Made by a program: the position numbers and the translations under genes. Below the pieces are notes generated by a model, which ran no database searches, was not told where the DNA came from, and worked only from the letters and a program-made list of their open reading frames with translations. From contig NZ_LCTF01000007.1 of the NCBI RefSeq assembly GCF_001663375.1, forward strand, positions 21,533 to 85,532: DNA of 64,000 nt, read 5' to 3'. This document shows positions 52,123 through 61,979 of the stretch, piece by piece. Position 1 is the first letter of the stretch. Each line of letters begins with the position of its first letter. The DNA is from Caldivirga sp. MU80. Lineage in GTDB: Archaea; Thermoproteota; Thermoprotei; Thermoproteales; Thermocladiaceae.

Positions 52123-53475
52123 ATGGCCAAGAGGGTAGTTATCGTTGGCGCTGGGGCTGCCGGGGCGTCTGCGGCCGCTAGGGCTAGAAGGCTTGACCCT
52201 GAGGCTGAGGTGACCCTAATAGACAAGGGCCCCTTCATAAGCCACGCCCCCTGTGGGATACCGTACTTCATCGGTGGTGTTGTTAAGGAGGCGCAGGAAT
52301 TGGCAATATACTCACCCGAGGAGTTCGCCAGGGAGAGGAGGATTAACGTTAAGGTTAACGCAGAGGCCTTCGACATTGACGTTAAGAATCAGGTGCTCCT
52401 GGTTAGGGAGGGGGGTGTTGTGGTTAAGTACCCCTGGGACGTCTTGGTAATAGCCACAGGCGCCAAGCCCATAACCCTCCCCGTGGAGGGTAGTGAACTG
52501 GGTGGCATATTAACGCTTAGGCTACCCCACGAGGCGCCGAGGCTCAGGGAGGAGGTTGAGAGGGCAAGTACCGTGGCCGTGGTGGGTGGTGGTTACATTG
52601 GCCTTGAGGTGGCTGAGGCTCTTAGGAGCCTTGGTAAGAGGGTTCTACTCTTCGAAATGATGCCCCATGTACTCCCTACAACGTTTGATGAGGATATGGC
52701 GAAGCTGATACACGATGAGTTAACCAGGAACGGTGTTGAGCTACACCTAGGCGAGAAGGTCATCGGCTTCAGGGGTGTTAATGGACACGTGAACAAGGTG
52801 ATCACGGAGAGGGGGGAGTACATTGTTGATAAGGTTATCATGGGGGTTGGCGTTAGGCCAGACACTGAACTAGCCGAGAGGGCTGGGGTTAAGTTGGGGG
52901 AGACTAGGGCTGTCTGGGTTAACGAGTACATGGAGACCTCCGTGCCGAACATATACGCAGCTGGTGATGTTGCGGAGACCTGGAGCTTAATCACAGGTAG
53001 GAGGATTTACGTTGCCTTAGCTCCACCAGCCAATAAGATGGGGCAGGTTGCCGGTGCTAATGCGGTTAAGGGTAGGTTCCTGAAGTTCCCCGGCGTGCTG
53101 GGTACAGCGGTAACCAAGGTCTTCAACCTCTACGTGGCTAGGACCGGGCTAACTGAGAGGCAGGCTAGGGATTGGGGCTTTAAACCGGTGTCGGCGACCA
53201 TAAAGGCCAGGACCACTGCCCATTACTACCCAGGTGGGGTTCAGGTTAACGTGAAGATGATTGCGGATGAACCCAGCGGTAGGGTCCTCGGTGTTCAGGT
53301 GGTTGGGGCGGATAAAATTACCGCAGGTTACATTGACACGGCAGCCGCCTTAATAGGTAAGGGTGCCACGATAGATGACTTCTTCTTCTCGGACCTATCC
53401 TACGCACCACCCACGGCACCGGTATGGCACCCCTTGATAACAGCCGCCAGGGTGCTGTCTAAGGGTAGGTACTAA
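52123..53475 (+). CDS. CoA-disulfide reductase-like flavoenzyme
   Basis: A 450-residue FAD/NAD(P)-binding oxidoreductase. FAD motif VIVGAGAAGASAAARA (~5-20), single redox cysteine C44 in SHAPCGIPYF, NAD(P) motif VAVVGGGYIGLEVAEAL (~154-170), and IYAAGDVAE (~280). A C-terminal dimerisation domain ends with the LSYAPPTAPVWHPL motif characteristic of CoA-disulfide reductases and NADH oxidases of thermophiles. It may reduce CoA disulfide, sulfur or oxygen. A TATA-like CATATATA lies ~24 bp before ATG 52123. Confidence 0.88.
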   Translation: MAKRVVIVGAGAAGASAAARARRLDPEAEVTLIDKGPFISHAPCGIPYFIGGVVKEAQELAIYSPEEFARERRINVKVNAEAFDIDVKNQVLLVREGGVVVKYPWDVLVIATGAKPITLPVEGSELGGILTLRLPHEAPRLREEVERASTVAVVGGGYIGLEVAEALRSLGKRVLLFEMMPHVLPTTFDEDMAKLIHDELTRNGVELHLGEKVIGFRGVNGHVNKVITERGEYIVDKVIMGVGVRPDTELAERAGVKLGETRAVWVNEYMETSVPNIYAAGDVAETWSLITGRRIYVALAPPANKMGQVAGANAVKGRFLKFPGVLGTAVTKVFNLYVARTGLTERQARDWGFKPVSATIKARTTAHYYPGGVQVNVKMIADEPSGRVLGVQVVGADKITAGYIDTAAALIGKGATIDDFFFSDLSYAPPTAPVWHPLITAARVLSKGRY

Positions 53476-53591
53476 ATGACGCCTAATACTTAGGATGGCG
53501 AAGGGGGTGTCAGGTGGGTAGCCGCCTAGGTGACCCACCATCATCCGCCCCAGCTAGTAGCCATTGCTGGTTTTAAATAGCTAACTCCCCC

Positions 53592-55418
53592 TTAAGGTGC
53601 CTGGTCGGTTAACTTAACCTTCTTCTGGCTGTTGTACATCTCAAAGATCTCCTTAACCGTGGTCGCGTCCTCAGGCTTTTTATCAGTCCTATACCTACCC
53701 GTGAACCTGGGGAACCTTATGGCTAGACCAACGTCGCCCTTAAGCATTGTTGAACAGCATGTGTGGAGTGGTGACATGGTTATCTCCGCCCCAGTTATCT
53801 CCAATACCATTCCTGGCGTGAACCATACGTCGGGCTCCATCTTGGAGACAACCCTTGGGTGCCTGTGGGGTATCTTGTATGGTTCAAGCATCTGGGGCAG
53901 CTTCTTAAGGTCCTCATCCGTGAAGCCGCTGCCAACCTTGCAGACCGTGTAGAATTGGTCTGAGTCTGGGTCGTAGGCTGCGAGGAGCAGTGCCCCATAG
54001 GTCCCCGCCCTCTTGCCACGTCCCCAGAAGGCACCCACGACCACCAGGTCCATTGTGTCTGATAACTCGCTCTTGTAATCCCTCTTATACTTGATCCACA
54101 ACCAACCCCTGGCCCCCATCTCGTAGATTGACCCAATCTTAACAGACTTGCACATAACCCCCTCACAACCTGAGGATATTGCATCCAGGAAGAACTTCTC
54201 AAGTGTATCGGCGTCGTCCGTTATTATCCAGTCCGCGTGGTGCACATGCTCGTGGGGCTTGATTATGGAGAAGAGGATCTTCTTCCTATCCGGTAGAGGT
54301 AGGTCTGTTAAGTCCTGGCCATTAACGTACATTACGTCGAATAGGTATAGGTTAATCGGGTACTCCTCAATGGCCTCCTTAATGTTGTGCTTCCTCTTCC
54401 TATGCATCAACTCCTGGAAGGGCCTAAACTCACCGGTATCGGGGTCTATGGCGACCCCCTCACCCTCAACTATGAACTCCTCCGCATCAACAGCCTCACG
54501 GACGTACTCGGCTACGTCGGGGTATTGGTTGGTTATGTCTTCCATCCTCCTGCTGAATATCTTAACGGTGCCGTCCTTAAGCTTATGTATCTGCATCCTC
54601 TCCCCATCATACTTAAATTCACATATGGCAACACCACCCAGCTTATTCAAAATCTCCTTAGGGCTACTCAACCTCTCAGCCAGCATTGGTTGAATGGGTA
54701 CACCGGGCGTAACCTTAATCGCCTTAACAGCCTCCTCACCACCCTCGGCAAGGGCCTTAGCTATCCTGCCCAGGTCTGGGTAGACGTGGTAGGCCTTCTC
54801 TAGCAGGTCCTTATTAACGTCGAAGGCGTCTGAGAGGGCGTCCAGTATGGTCATGTCGGCTACGCCAAGCCTAAGCCTACCAATCACGAACCTGGTTATG
54901 TACTTGGCCTCATCGGGCTCAGCATCGGTTAGTAGGCTTGACAGTATCTTAACCTTGGTGTCCTGGGCTCCCTCACCAGACGCCTTGGCTATGGCCATTA
55001 GTGAATCATAAACCTTACTAATGGTCAAACTCCTCTTAGCCTGTGAACCAATGAAGTCGAATATTGACCCACCAGTCCCCTTACTCCTCCTAACCTCCAC
55101 AGCCCTCCTAGCCACCTCACCGGCATCACCAAGCCTCTTGTAGAGGTCCTCAACCTGCTTAATGGGTAGGCCAGTTGCCATTGAGATAGCCTTAAGGGTC
55201 AACCTCTCGGCTAAGCCAAGCTCAACACCCTCCCAGTCAGGTCTTAGGCTGCCTAGGAGGAAGTAAATCACCTTATCAATGACCTGGGGTGGCGTCTTCT
55301 TGAGAAGGCTGGAGAGCGCCTTAGCCATCACAGTCCTCTGCGTGGTCGCCTCCACCAGCTTAAGCACGGAGACAATGTTAGAGAACTCCAGGTCAGACTC
55401 CACAGGGATTAGGAACAC
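53592..55418 (-). CDS. lig: ATP-dependent DNA ligase
   Basis: A 608-residue replicative DNA ligase. The N-terminal DNA-binding domain (~1-230) precedes the adenylation domain, whose active lysine is K269 in EFKYDGER; motif [13 protein letters not shown], motif IV EGVMCKS, motif [11 protein letters not shown] and the OB-fold domain with [13 protein letters not shown] follow. The annotated GTG 55418 is at the frame's 5' end; GTG 55403 is a good alternative because a TATA-like AATTAAAC is centred ~24 bp before it. Over the 116 bp to the flavoenzyme gene, no feature is seen. Confidence 0.95.
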   Translation of the reverse strand: MFLIPVESDLEFSNIVSVLKLVEATTQRTVMAKALSSLLKKTPPQVIDKVIYFLLGSLRPDWEGVELGLAERLTLKAISMATGLPIKQVEDLYKRLGDAGEVARRAVEVRRSKGTGGSIFDFIGSQAKRSLTISKVYDSLMAIAKASGEGAQDTKVKILSSLLTDAEPDEAKYITRFVIGRLRLGVADMTILDALSDAFDVNKDLLEKAYHVYPDLGRIAKALAEGGEEAVKAIKVTPGVPIQPMLAERLSSPKEILNKLGGVAICEFKYDGERMQIHKLKDGTVKIFSRRMEDITNQYPDVAEYVREAVDAEEFIVEGEGVAIDPDTGEFRPFQELMHRKRKHNIKEAIEEYPINLYLFDVMYVNGQDLTDLPLPDRKKILFSIIKPHEHVHHADWIITDDADTLEKFFLDAISSGCEGVMCKSVKIGSIYEMGARGWLWIKYKRDYKSELSDTMDLVVVGAFWGRGKRAGTYGALLLAAYDPDSDQFYTVCKVGSGFTDEDLKKLPQMLEPYKIPHRHPRVVSKMEPDVWFTPGMVLEITGAEITMSPLHTCCSTMLKGDVGLAIRFPRFTGRYRTDKKPEDATTVKEIFEMYNSQKKVKLTDQAP

Positions 55419-55700
55419 CCTAGTTTAATTAACCTTACGTCACTAAACCCTATAATTAACCACCGTGAAGCCTGCCATGCCTACTAGAAGACTGGCTGTG
55501 TAGTATCCATGCCTTAGGTGCTCAGGTAAGGCACCAACTTGCATTTATAATGACGACTCCCACCCTGTTCGTTGAAGGAAGGGTTCATTAACCTTACTTT
55601 AAGCTTAATTCATTAAGGCTGATATGCGTGAGTTGAACTATGGTTACATGCATGGTAACAGGAATAGCATTACGGAATGAGACCCAACACAATTTTCTAG

Positions 55701-55789
55701 CGGGCCCGGTGGGATTCGAACCCACGACCTACGGGTTTCTTCGGTAGCTTAAAAGCCCGCCGCTCTCATCCAGGCTGAGCTACGGGCCC
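55701..55789 (-). tRNA. tRNA-Lys(TTT) with 13-nt intron
   Basis: Acceptor arms GGGCCCG and CGGGCCC, D-arm GCTC/GAGC, anticodon stem GCGGG/CCCGT with one G-U pair, and T-arm GTGGG-TTCGAAT-CCCAC are all present. The loop reads C-T-TTT-A, then a 13-nt insert (AGCTACCGAAGAA) before position 38, the canonical 37/38 intron site. The discriminator is G and CCA is not encoded. Without the insert the length is 76 nt. Splicing needs the heteromeric endonuclease, a subunit of which is encoded at 20042-20602. Confidence 0.93.
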
Positions 55790-55947
55790 GTCTCCAGATT
55801 GCTGGGTTAACCCTTAATAAGCTTATCTTAACTAGCTTCATTTAATTGAAGGGACGCAGGAGGCGTTATTGCAGTAAGCCACGGGTGGTATTGAGTGTTA
55901 GGTTTGCGCGTATGTTTTAACTAGCAGTATTATTGACCCTTGTTTAG

Positions 55948-56526
55948 ATGCATAGGTATGGATATTTTGAACAGTTTGATGAGAGGACGGCCCAGGTGTA
56001 TAGGTTTGTGGAGGTGGCCCTAGGTTGGGCGTACTCCTTCACGGCTAATTTAATCAAGAAAATGGTTAATGCCCCAGCCAGGGTGCTTGAGATAGGGCCG
56101 GGGACTGGAGTGTTGGCTAATAGGCTCAGTGGGCTTGGCTACCACGTTGTTGGTGTTGACGTGAGCATGGCAATGCTTAAGAGGGGTCATGGCAGGTTCT
56201 GGAGACCGGACTTCATCAATGGGGGTAGTTGGGCCCTACCGGTGATTGATGATTCATTCGACGTTGCCGTGACCGTGTTCACGCTACACCACTGGGGTGA
56301 CCATGAGTCGTCGATGGTTAACGTGGTGAGGGTCCTGAAACCTGGGGGAGTCTTCATAGTTGTTGAGGCTGATGGGGACTTGTTTGGCAGAGTGATTAGC
56401 CACTCATGCACTGCCAAGTGCCTTAGCTACTCGGCGAGGTACTTCAACAGCGTAACCATTAGGAGGAGGTTCCCGTTAATAATAGCAATAGCCAAGGAGC
56501 CCCGTAAGGAACTGGCTAAACCCTAA
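55948..56526 (+). CDS. SAM-dependent methyltransferase
   Basis: A 192-residue class I methyltransferase. Motif I is VLEIGPGTGVLANRL (~50-64), the acidic residue of motif II is in VVGVDVSMAML, and LPVIDDSFDVAVTVFTLHHW is the post-motif. It resembles UbiE/Methyltransf_11 types. The substrate is unknown. It stands alone between tRNA-Lys and the convergent endonuclease V gene. Confidence 0.85.
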   Translation: MHRYGYFEQFDERTAQVYRFVEVALGWAYSFTANLIKKMVNAPARVLEIGPGTGVLANRLSGLGYHVVGVDVSMAMLKRGHGRFWRPDFINGGSWALPVIDDSFDVAVTVFTLHHWGDHESSMVNVVRVLKPGGVFIVVEADGDLFGRVISHSCTAKCLSYSARYFNSVTIRRRFPLIIAIAKEPRKELAKP

Positions 56527-56553
56527 TCTTAAGGCAACCATGCCCCAGCACCG

Positions 56554-57312
56554 TTATGACCGGCATATATCCTTCACGGCCCCGCTTAAACCCGCACTCC
56601 CCAGTAGCCTGCTCACCCTCCTCTTAAGTTCACTTGCCTTATTGTGGGAGTGGAGTATGGGTATTGGCATTTGGGAGCCTGCACAAAGCCTCTTAACTAG
56701 GCTTAGGGCACTGCCCAGTGATATGCCGTGGCCAATGCTCACGTAGGTGGGTTTACTGGGCGCGCACTGAATAACCCAGCCAATTACCTCGTTGGACACC
56801 GGGTCCAGTATCGGCCCCTCACCATGGTTAACCTTACCGTATAGTAGCGACTTAGCCACGCCAATTGTGGGTATGTTCATGCACACCCCGAAGTGGCTGG
56901 CTATACCCAACCTGAAGGGGTGTGCCCTACCGTGCCCATCAATGAGGACCACCTGCGGTTTGCTCTTAAGCTTAAGGTAGGCGTTAACCATGGGCTTCAA
57001 CTCCCTGAAGGAGAGCAGCGTGGGTACGTAGGGGAAGGAAACCTCACCAACCCAACACCCCCACTCAACAACCAGCCCCCTGCTTAGGGAGTAGGTACTG
57101 GCAACAGAGATGCCTATCTCCAAGCCGCCACGCTCCACGTAGGCTACGTCAATCCCTGCAACTAGGTCAATGGCCTTAACGTCAACCAGGTCCCTCTCCA
57201 CCACCCTACTGGCCAACAACCTCTGTATTGACCTAGCCACCTCCAGATGAAACCCCCTAGGCACCTTGGACTTAACGTAACCTTCACTGGGCCCCCTCGA
57301 AACCCTCACCAC
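56554..57312 (-). CDS. nfi: Endonuclease V
   Basis: A 252-residue deoxyinosine-specific endonuclease. Conserved parts: VAGIDVAYV with the first aspartate (~52), VSFPYVPTLLSFRELKP, VLIDGHGRAHPFRLGIASHFGV with the second aspartate and histidine, and IPTIGVAKSLLYG. It starts at GTG 57312 and is about 30 residues longer than many bacterial versions, with an Arg/Lys-rich C-terminus. It acts in repair of deaminated adenine in DNA. Confidence 0.92.
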   Translation of the reverse strand: MVRVSRGPSEGYVKSKVPRGFHLEVARSIQRLLASRVVERDLVDVKAIDLVAGIDVAYVERGGLEIGISVASTYSLSRGLVVEWGCWVGEVSFPYVPTLLSFRELKPMVNAYLKLKSKPQVVLIDGHGRAHPFRLGIASHFGVCMNIPTIGVAKSLLYGKVNHGEGPILDPVSNEVIGWVIQCAPSKPTYVSIGHGISLGSALSLVKRLCAGSQMPIPILHSHNKASELKRRVSRLLGSAGLSGAVKDICRS

Positions 57313-57470
57313 AATCCACCACTTACCCGGTTAACGGGGCACACGGCACTATTAAGCTTAAAGCCAAGGCGCCATGGCCAAAGCCGGCTAATGTGGTACT
57401 TGATTTAAGCTGCGTTAAGCATAAGGTATGCATTTAAGATGGCCGATATTACATGGCTCCTTGGCGAAAT

Positions 57471-57479
57471 GTTTAAAAG
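57471..57479 (+). promoter_or_regulatory. TATA-like box of the split-tRNA half
   Basis: GTTTAAAAG lies about 25 bp before 57500, which puts the predicted 5' end at the start of the GC-rich leader of the tRNA-Gly 3' half. An own promoter is expected for a separately transcribed half gene. Confidence 0.6.
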
Positions 57480-57499
57480 GCCTATGAAGTATGGCCCCT

Positions 57500-57559
57500 A
57501 ACCGCACCGCCCGCGTGGAGCGCCGCAGATCCCGGGTTCAAATCCCGGCGGCCGCACCA
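57500..57559 (+). tRNA. 3' half of a split tRNA-Gly
   Basis: From position 38 (57521) the sequence is regular tRNA: anticodon-stem 3' strand GCCGC (57522-57526), variable loop AGATC, T-arm CCGGG-TTCAAAT-CCCGG (57532-57548), acceptor 3' strand CGGCCGC (57549-57555), discriminator A, and encoded CCA to 57559. No 5' half (GCGGCCG, D-arm) lies upstream; instead a GC-rich leader AACCGCACCGCCCGCGTGGA (57500-57519) follows a TATA-like box. The acceptor and discriminator fit tRNA-Gly. In Caldivirga, a shared 3' half joins different 5' or middle pieces at 37/38, which matches this structure. The partner pieces are not in this window. Confidence 0.88.
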
Positions 57560-57661
57560 CCTTTCCCTCCCTTCTACGCCACCTAACCACCGGCTGGGTG
57601 AGGTTAAGACACTGCTTATCGTAATCTAAATTTTAAGGCTGTTAATCTCCACTACTTCCCC

Positions 57662-59005
<1,344 letters not shown>

Positions 59006-59130
59006 TTATAAATGTAGGCTGATGGTTAATGACGCAGTAACTGGCCACTGCACAACCTAAGTGACCAGCCATGCGCCAGGAATTGACTAACTAATGATAC
59101 CCAGCGTACTCCAGTAGCCTGCTTAAAGCT

Positions 59131-59140
59131 TTATATATTG
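59131..59140 (+). promoter_or_regulatory. TATA-like box of the PaREP1 gene
   Basis: TTATATATTG is centred ~25 bp before GTG 59159, which supports that non-ATG start. Confidence 0.55.
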
Positions 59141-59158
59141 GCTATGGACCTATGAATT

Positions 59159-59578
59159 GTGCAGGAGTTGCCGAAGCCCTGGCTTAATCCCATGGCGTAT
59201 AAGAAGGTTAGGCTTGAGGAGGCCAGGGTTGAGGCTGAGTTGGCTAGGAAGTTCCTGGAGCAGGGCCTCACCAGGAATGCAGCTAGCAAGGTTTTCCAGG
59301 CCTGTAAGGCTCTTGTGGCGGCTCTGGCGGTGGATAAGATGGGCGAACTGGAGAAGATGTATAGTGGTGTGGTTAAGATTAGGGGTGGTAGGAGGGTTAA
59401 GAGGTCGGAATGGGTAATAGCCATTATGCCGACTAACCACTTAAAGGAAGTTGCCATGATGATTAGCGATAAGGTTAACTACATGGCAAGCATAGCGATA
59501 CTACTCCGCCAGTACCAGTACAACGGCCCAGATAGGGAGGGGGTTCTAAGCCGTCTCTCTGGAGGCGGTAGGCGTTAG
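59159..59578 (+). CDS. PaREP1-family protein
   Basis: A 139-residue helical protein resembling the PaREP1 family first defined by repeats in Pyrobaculum. The typical segment is LEEARVEAELARKFLEQGL, then NAASKVFQACKALVAALAV (~15-60), a HEPN-like helical arrangement. The function is unknown. Its last eight codons and stop (SRLSGGGRR) lie inside the dispersed repeat copy c, so the repeat supplies the protein's C-terminus. GTG 59159 is the start. Confidence 0.75.
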   Translation: MQELPKPWLNPMAYKKVRLEEARVEAELARKFLEQGLTRNAASKVFQACKALVAALAVDKMGELEKMYSGVVKIRGGRRVKRSEWVIAIMPTNHLKEVAMMISDKVNYMASIAILLRQYQYNGPDREGVLSRLSGGGRR

Positions 59579-59790
59579 CCCACCGTCTCCTTCTCGACGG
59601 TCGCCCCGAGCCCCCTCACCGCAGTGGCTCCCCAACGGTCACCCGCGGCTCCCAGCCACTACGGATCTCAGAAACCCAGGGTAACCAGCAAAGGTATTGA
59701 GGTTAGGTTTTAAACTTAACTAGGGATTTAAACATCAAATGAAAAGCAAACACCATAAATGACCAAGAAGGCCAAAACAGCCCCTATAGG
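59551..59790 (+). repeat. Three-copy dispersed repeat, copy c
   Basis: About 240 bp homologous to copies at 19577-19792 and 39128-39376. It includes CCGTCTCTCTGGAGGCGG, CCACCGTCTCCTTCTCGACG, CCCTCACCGCAGTGGCTCCC, CAACGGTCACCCGCGG, CTACGGATCTCAGAAACC, GGTTTTAAACTTAACTAGG, and CATCAAATGAAAAGCAAAC. A CCGTC/GACGG hairpin lies within it. Its left edge is the 3' end of the PaREP1 gene. After it, 59796-59868 has a frame (AAENDIRLLINEIEGMLLTL) that looks like an eroded coding end. Confidence 0.7.
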
Positions 59791-59936
59791 AGTGACGAGG
59801 CGGCTGAGAACGACATACGACTGCTTATTAATGAGATTGAGGGGATGCTATTAACGCTTTCAGCCTAGGGCGGCGCATCCTAAAGTGGTGTGACGCCTGG
59901 GTAACCATTTTAAATGTGCCTGGGCTGGTTAGTAAC

Positions 59937-61112
59937 GTGTTCATTGGTAGGGAGGAGGAGAGGATTCTCAGGGAGGGGGGTTACTTGGCCAAGGCCCTTG
60001 AAACCATCATTAAGGTTGGTGATGCCGTTAAGGCCGATAGGCTACTGGACGTGGATACCGTCCACGTGAGCGGCGTCAGCTACTTAACCATAGGTGAGGC
60101 TGGGCTGGAGTACCTTAGGGATATTTCAAGCAGTGGAGCCAGGTTCAGGGTCTTCACGACGGTTAACCCGGCTGGGGTTGAGTACGGTAACCTTAACTTA
60201 CCCATCAGTGAGCACTTCATGAGGAAGCAGATGGAGGTGGTGGATTACCTGGCGAAGATGGGGGCAAGCCTGTGGCTAACCTGCGCACCCTACGAGTTCA
60301 TTAGGCCTCAGCCGGGTTCAATACACGCCTGGGGTGAGTCAAATGCCGTAGCCTACATAAACTCCGTTAACGATGCCTACACTGAGAAGCTACCGGGGCC
60401 GTTCACCATAATCGTTGCCATAGCCGGTAAGGTGCCTAGGTTCGGGCTTTACGTTGAGGAGAACAGAGTCCCTAGGGTTATTGTTAAGGTTAATGCTAGG
60501 TTAAACCCGGTTAAGGCCGGTTTACTGGGCAGGGTAATTGCAGGTAAGCTAAAGGGCGAGGTACCACTGGTGGATTACGATGGCTGGGATAGGCAATTAC
60601 TTAAGTCATTCCTAGCCAGCTACGCAACCTACTCCCCAACCCCACTGGCCATTATCAAGGGGATTAATCCTAACTGGAGCAGGTACGCAGCCATGATGGA
60701 TAAACCCGATAAATTAACCGTGGATGAGCCCGAGTTGAGGTATGAGCAACCCAGGGACTATGATGCACTCTTCATGGGCTGCCCCCACGCAAGCCTAGAG
60801 GAGATAATGACAGTGGTGCGCGTCCTTGAGAAACATGGCTTTAGGAGGCTTAGGAAGCCACTGGTCATATCAACGTCAAGGTTCGTTAGAGGCATGATGA
60901 ACCCTGAACTGGTTAGTAGGCTTAGGGAGGCTAACGTAATTTTAATCACAGACACATGCCCAATGGTATCCCCAATATTCAATGGGTTAGGCATTAGGAG
61001 CACGGCAACCCCCTCATCCAAGGCAATGTTCTACTTACCTAGGCTTGTTAACGTGAATGCAATGCCCTGCAGTATTGAAGATTGCCTGGAGGGTGTCCTC
61101 AATAATACATAG
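59937..61112 (+). CDS. Aconitase X / phosphomevalonate dehydratase large subunit
   Basis: A 391-residue protein of the aconitase X catalytic (AcnX) family. In archaea this is the large subunit of phosphomevalonate dehydratase of the modified mevalonate pathway. Conserved cysteines of the FeS site occur in LFMGCPHAS, ITDTCPMVSP and AMPCSIEDC. Near the N-terminus FIGREEERILREGG matches the family's usual start, so GTG 59937 is preferred to GTG 59916; a TATA-like TTTTAAAT (59908-59915) is ~26 bp upstream. The small subunit, usually a separate ~140-residue gene, is not adjacent. Confidence 0.82.
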   Translation: MFIGREEERILREGGYLAKALETIIKVGDAVKADRLLDVDTVHVSGVSYLTIGEAGLEYLRDISSSGARFRVFTTVNPAGVEYGNLNLPISEHFMRKQMEVVDYLAKMGASLWLTCAPYEFIRPQPGSIHAWGESNAVAYINSVNDAYTEKLPGPFTIIVAIAGKVPRFGLYVEENRVPRVIVKVNARLNPVKAGLLGRVIAGKLKGEVPLVDYDGWDRQLLKSFLASYATYSPTPLAIIKGINPNWSRYAAMMDKPDKLTVDEPELRYEQPRDYDALFMGCPHASLEEIMTVVRVLEKHGFRRLRKPLVISTSRFVRGMMNPELVSRLREANVILITDTCPMVSPIFNGLGIRSTATPSSKAMFYLPRLVNVNAMPCSIEDCLEGVLNNT

Positions 61113-61124
61113 TTGGGTAATATT

Positions 61125-61179
61125 GTGATGATGCCGTTAACGGTGAATGAGCGCTATAGGCATTATGGACTTAACCTGA
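61125..61179 (+). ncRNA. Possible C/D box guide RNA
   Basis: GTGATGA (C box-like, 61125-61131) and CTGA (D box-like, 61176-61179) lie 55 nt apart, the usual size of archaeal C/D sRNAs, with a C'-like TGAATGA at 61144. No clear D' box or terminal stem is visible, so support is weak. Confidence 0.2.
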
Positions 61180-61235
61180 GGTAAACCTGGTCATTTTACA
61201 TATAAGTCTTTTAAAAGAGACATTCAGTACAGGGC

Positions 61236-61511
61236 GTGGCAACCCTTAGGTATAGGTGCCCCTACTGCGGAACCAGGTTAACCATGATTAGCGGTGGTGA
61301 TGAATTAATGGTTGGGTGCAGTAAATGCGGGATATACGTCATCGTTAACGTTGATGATGCGTTAAGGGAAGTAGACAGTAATGTTTCGAGTGAATCTGTT
61401 GAAAAGGCATTGGCCAGGGTTATGTATAAGAAGTACCTCATGTACTCGGTTAAGGCAATGGCCGTGAGGGAGAGCGCTAAAAGTATTAATAACTCCCCCC
61501 AAGGTAGATGA
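61236..61511 (+). CDS. Small Zn-ribbon protein
   Basis: A 91-residue protein with an N-terminal zinc ribbon (CPYCGTRL and CSKCGIYV, residues ~8-32) and a C-terminal helical part. GTG 61236 is 25 bp after a TATA-like CTTTTAAAAG, so it is the first gene of an operon with the SWIM and methyltransferase genes. The ribbon may bind RNA or a protein partner. Confidence 0.65.
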   Translation: MATLRYRCPYCGTRLTMISGGDELMVGCSKCGIYVIVNVDDALREVDSNVSSESVEKALARVMYKKYLMYSVKAMAVRESAKSINNSPQGR

Positions 61512-61514
61512 CGT

Positions 61515-61979
61515 GTGGTGGAGCTGAGCACAAACGAGGAGTACGCTGAGAAGATGAGGAGCTTCCTAATGCAGTTATCCAATAAATTAAACGTAAGCCT
61601 AAACTGGGTTATAGACATTTACTATTGGCTATCCGACAACGTTAAGGCTAGGGAGTTCCAACTTGAGGATGAGGCTAATAGGCCCACTAGGGCTGAGATA
61701 ATAAGGATATTCGATGATGGGAAGGGGGTTGTTGGTGTTAGGCTTAGGTTCTCGTCGGACAGTAGGAGGAATGAGTACTACTACACCACCGTTGGCAAAT
61801 ACGGCGCTAAATGCACCTGCGAGAGGAATATGATTAACGGTAAGGTGTGTAAGCACATAGTAGCCGGCTTAATATTAATGAACGTGATTAACGTTTTAAA
61901 GTATGGCAGGGTTATTAACCTGGATGAGTTCAGGTGGCTTAGTGAGGGAGGTAAAGGAGGCTTACGAGAGGATAGCTGA
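61515..61979 (+). CDS. SWIM zinc-finger protein
   Basis: A 154-residue protein with a SWIM domain near the C-terminus: C-T-C ... C-K-H in CTCERNMINGKVCKHIVAG (~112-130). The N-terminal ~95 residues are helix then strands. SWIM domains bind DNA or proteins; in archaea they occur with recombination or modification enzymes. It starts 3 bp after the Zn-ribbon gene, and its end overlaps the Trm9-like gene, so the three are coupled. Confidence 0.75.
   Translation: MVELSTNEEYAEKMRSFLMQLSNKLNVSLNWVIDIYYWLSDNVKAREFQLEDEANRPTRAEIIRIFDDGKGVVGVRLRFSSDSRRNEYYYTTVGKYGAKCTCERNMINGKVCKHIVAGLILMNVINVLKYGRVINLDEFRWLSEGGKGGLREDS

Noticed and set aside
53795..54803. Frames of 135-181 residues over the DNA ligase
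   Set aside because: They lie in other frames of the ligase gene; composition is atypical and no motif is present.
55419..55700. Small gene or RNA upstream of tRNA-Lys
   Set aside because: Only short inverted repeats (GGTGC/GCACC, GTTAC/GTAAC) and a 17-codon frame; not enough for a call.
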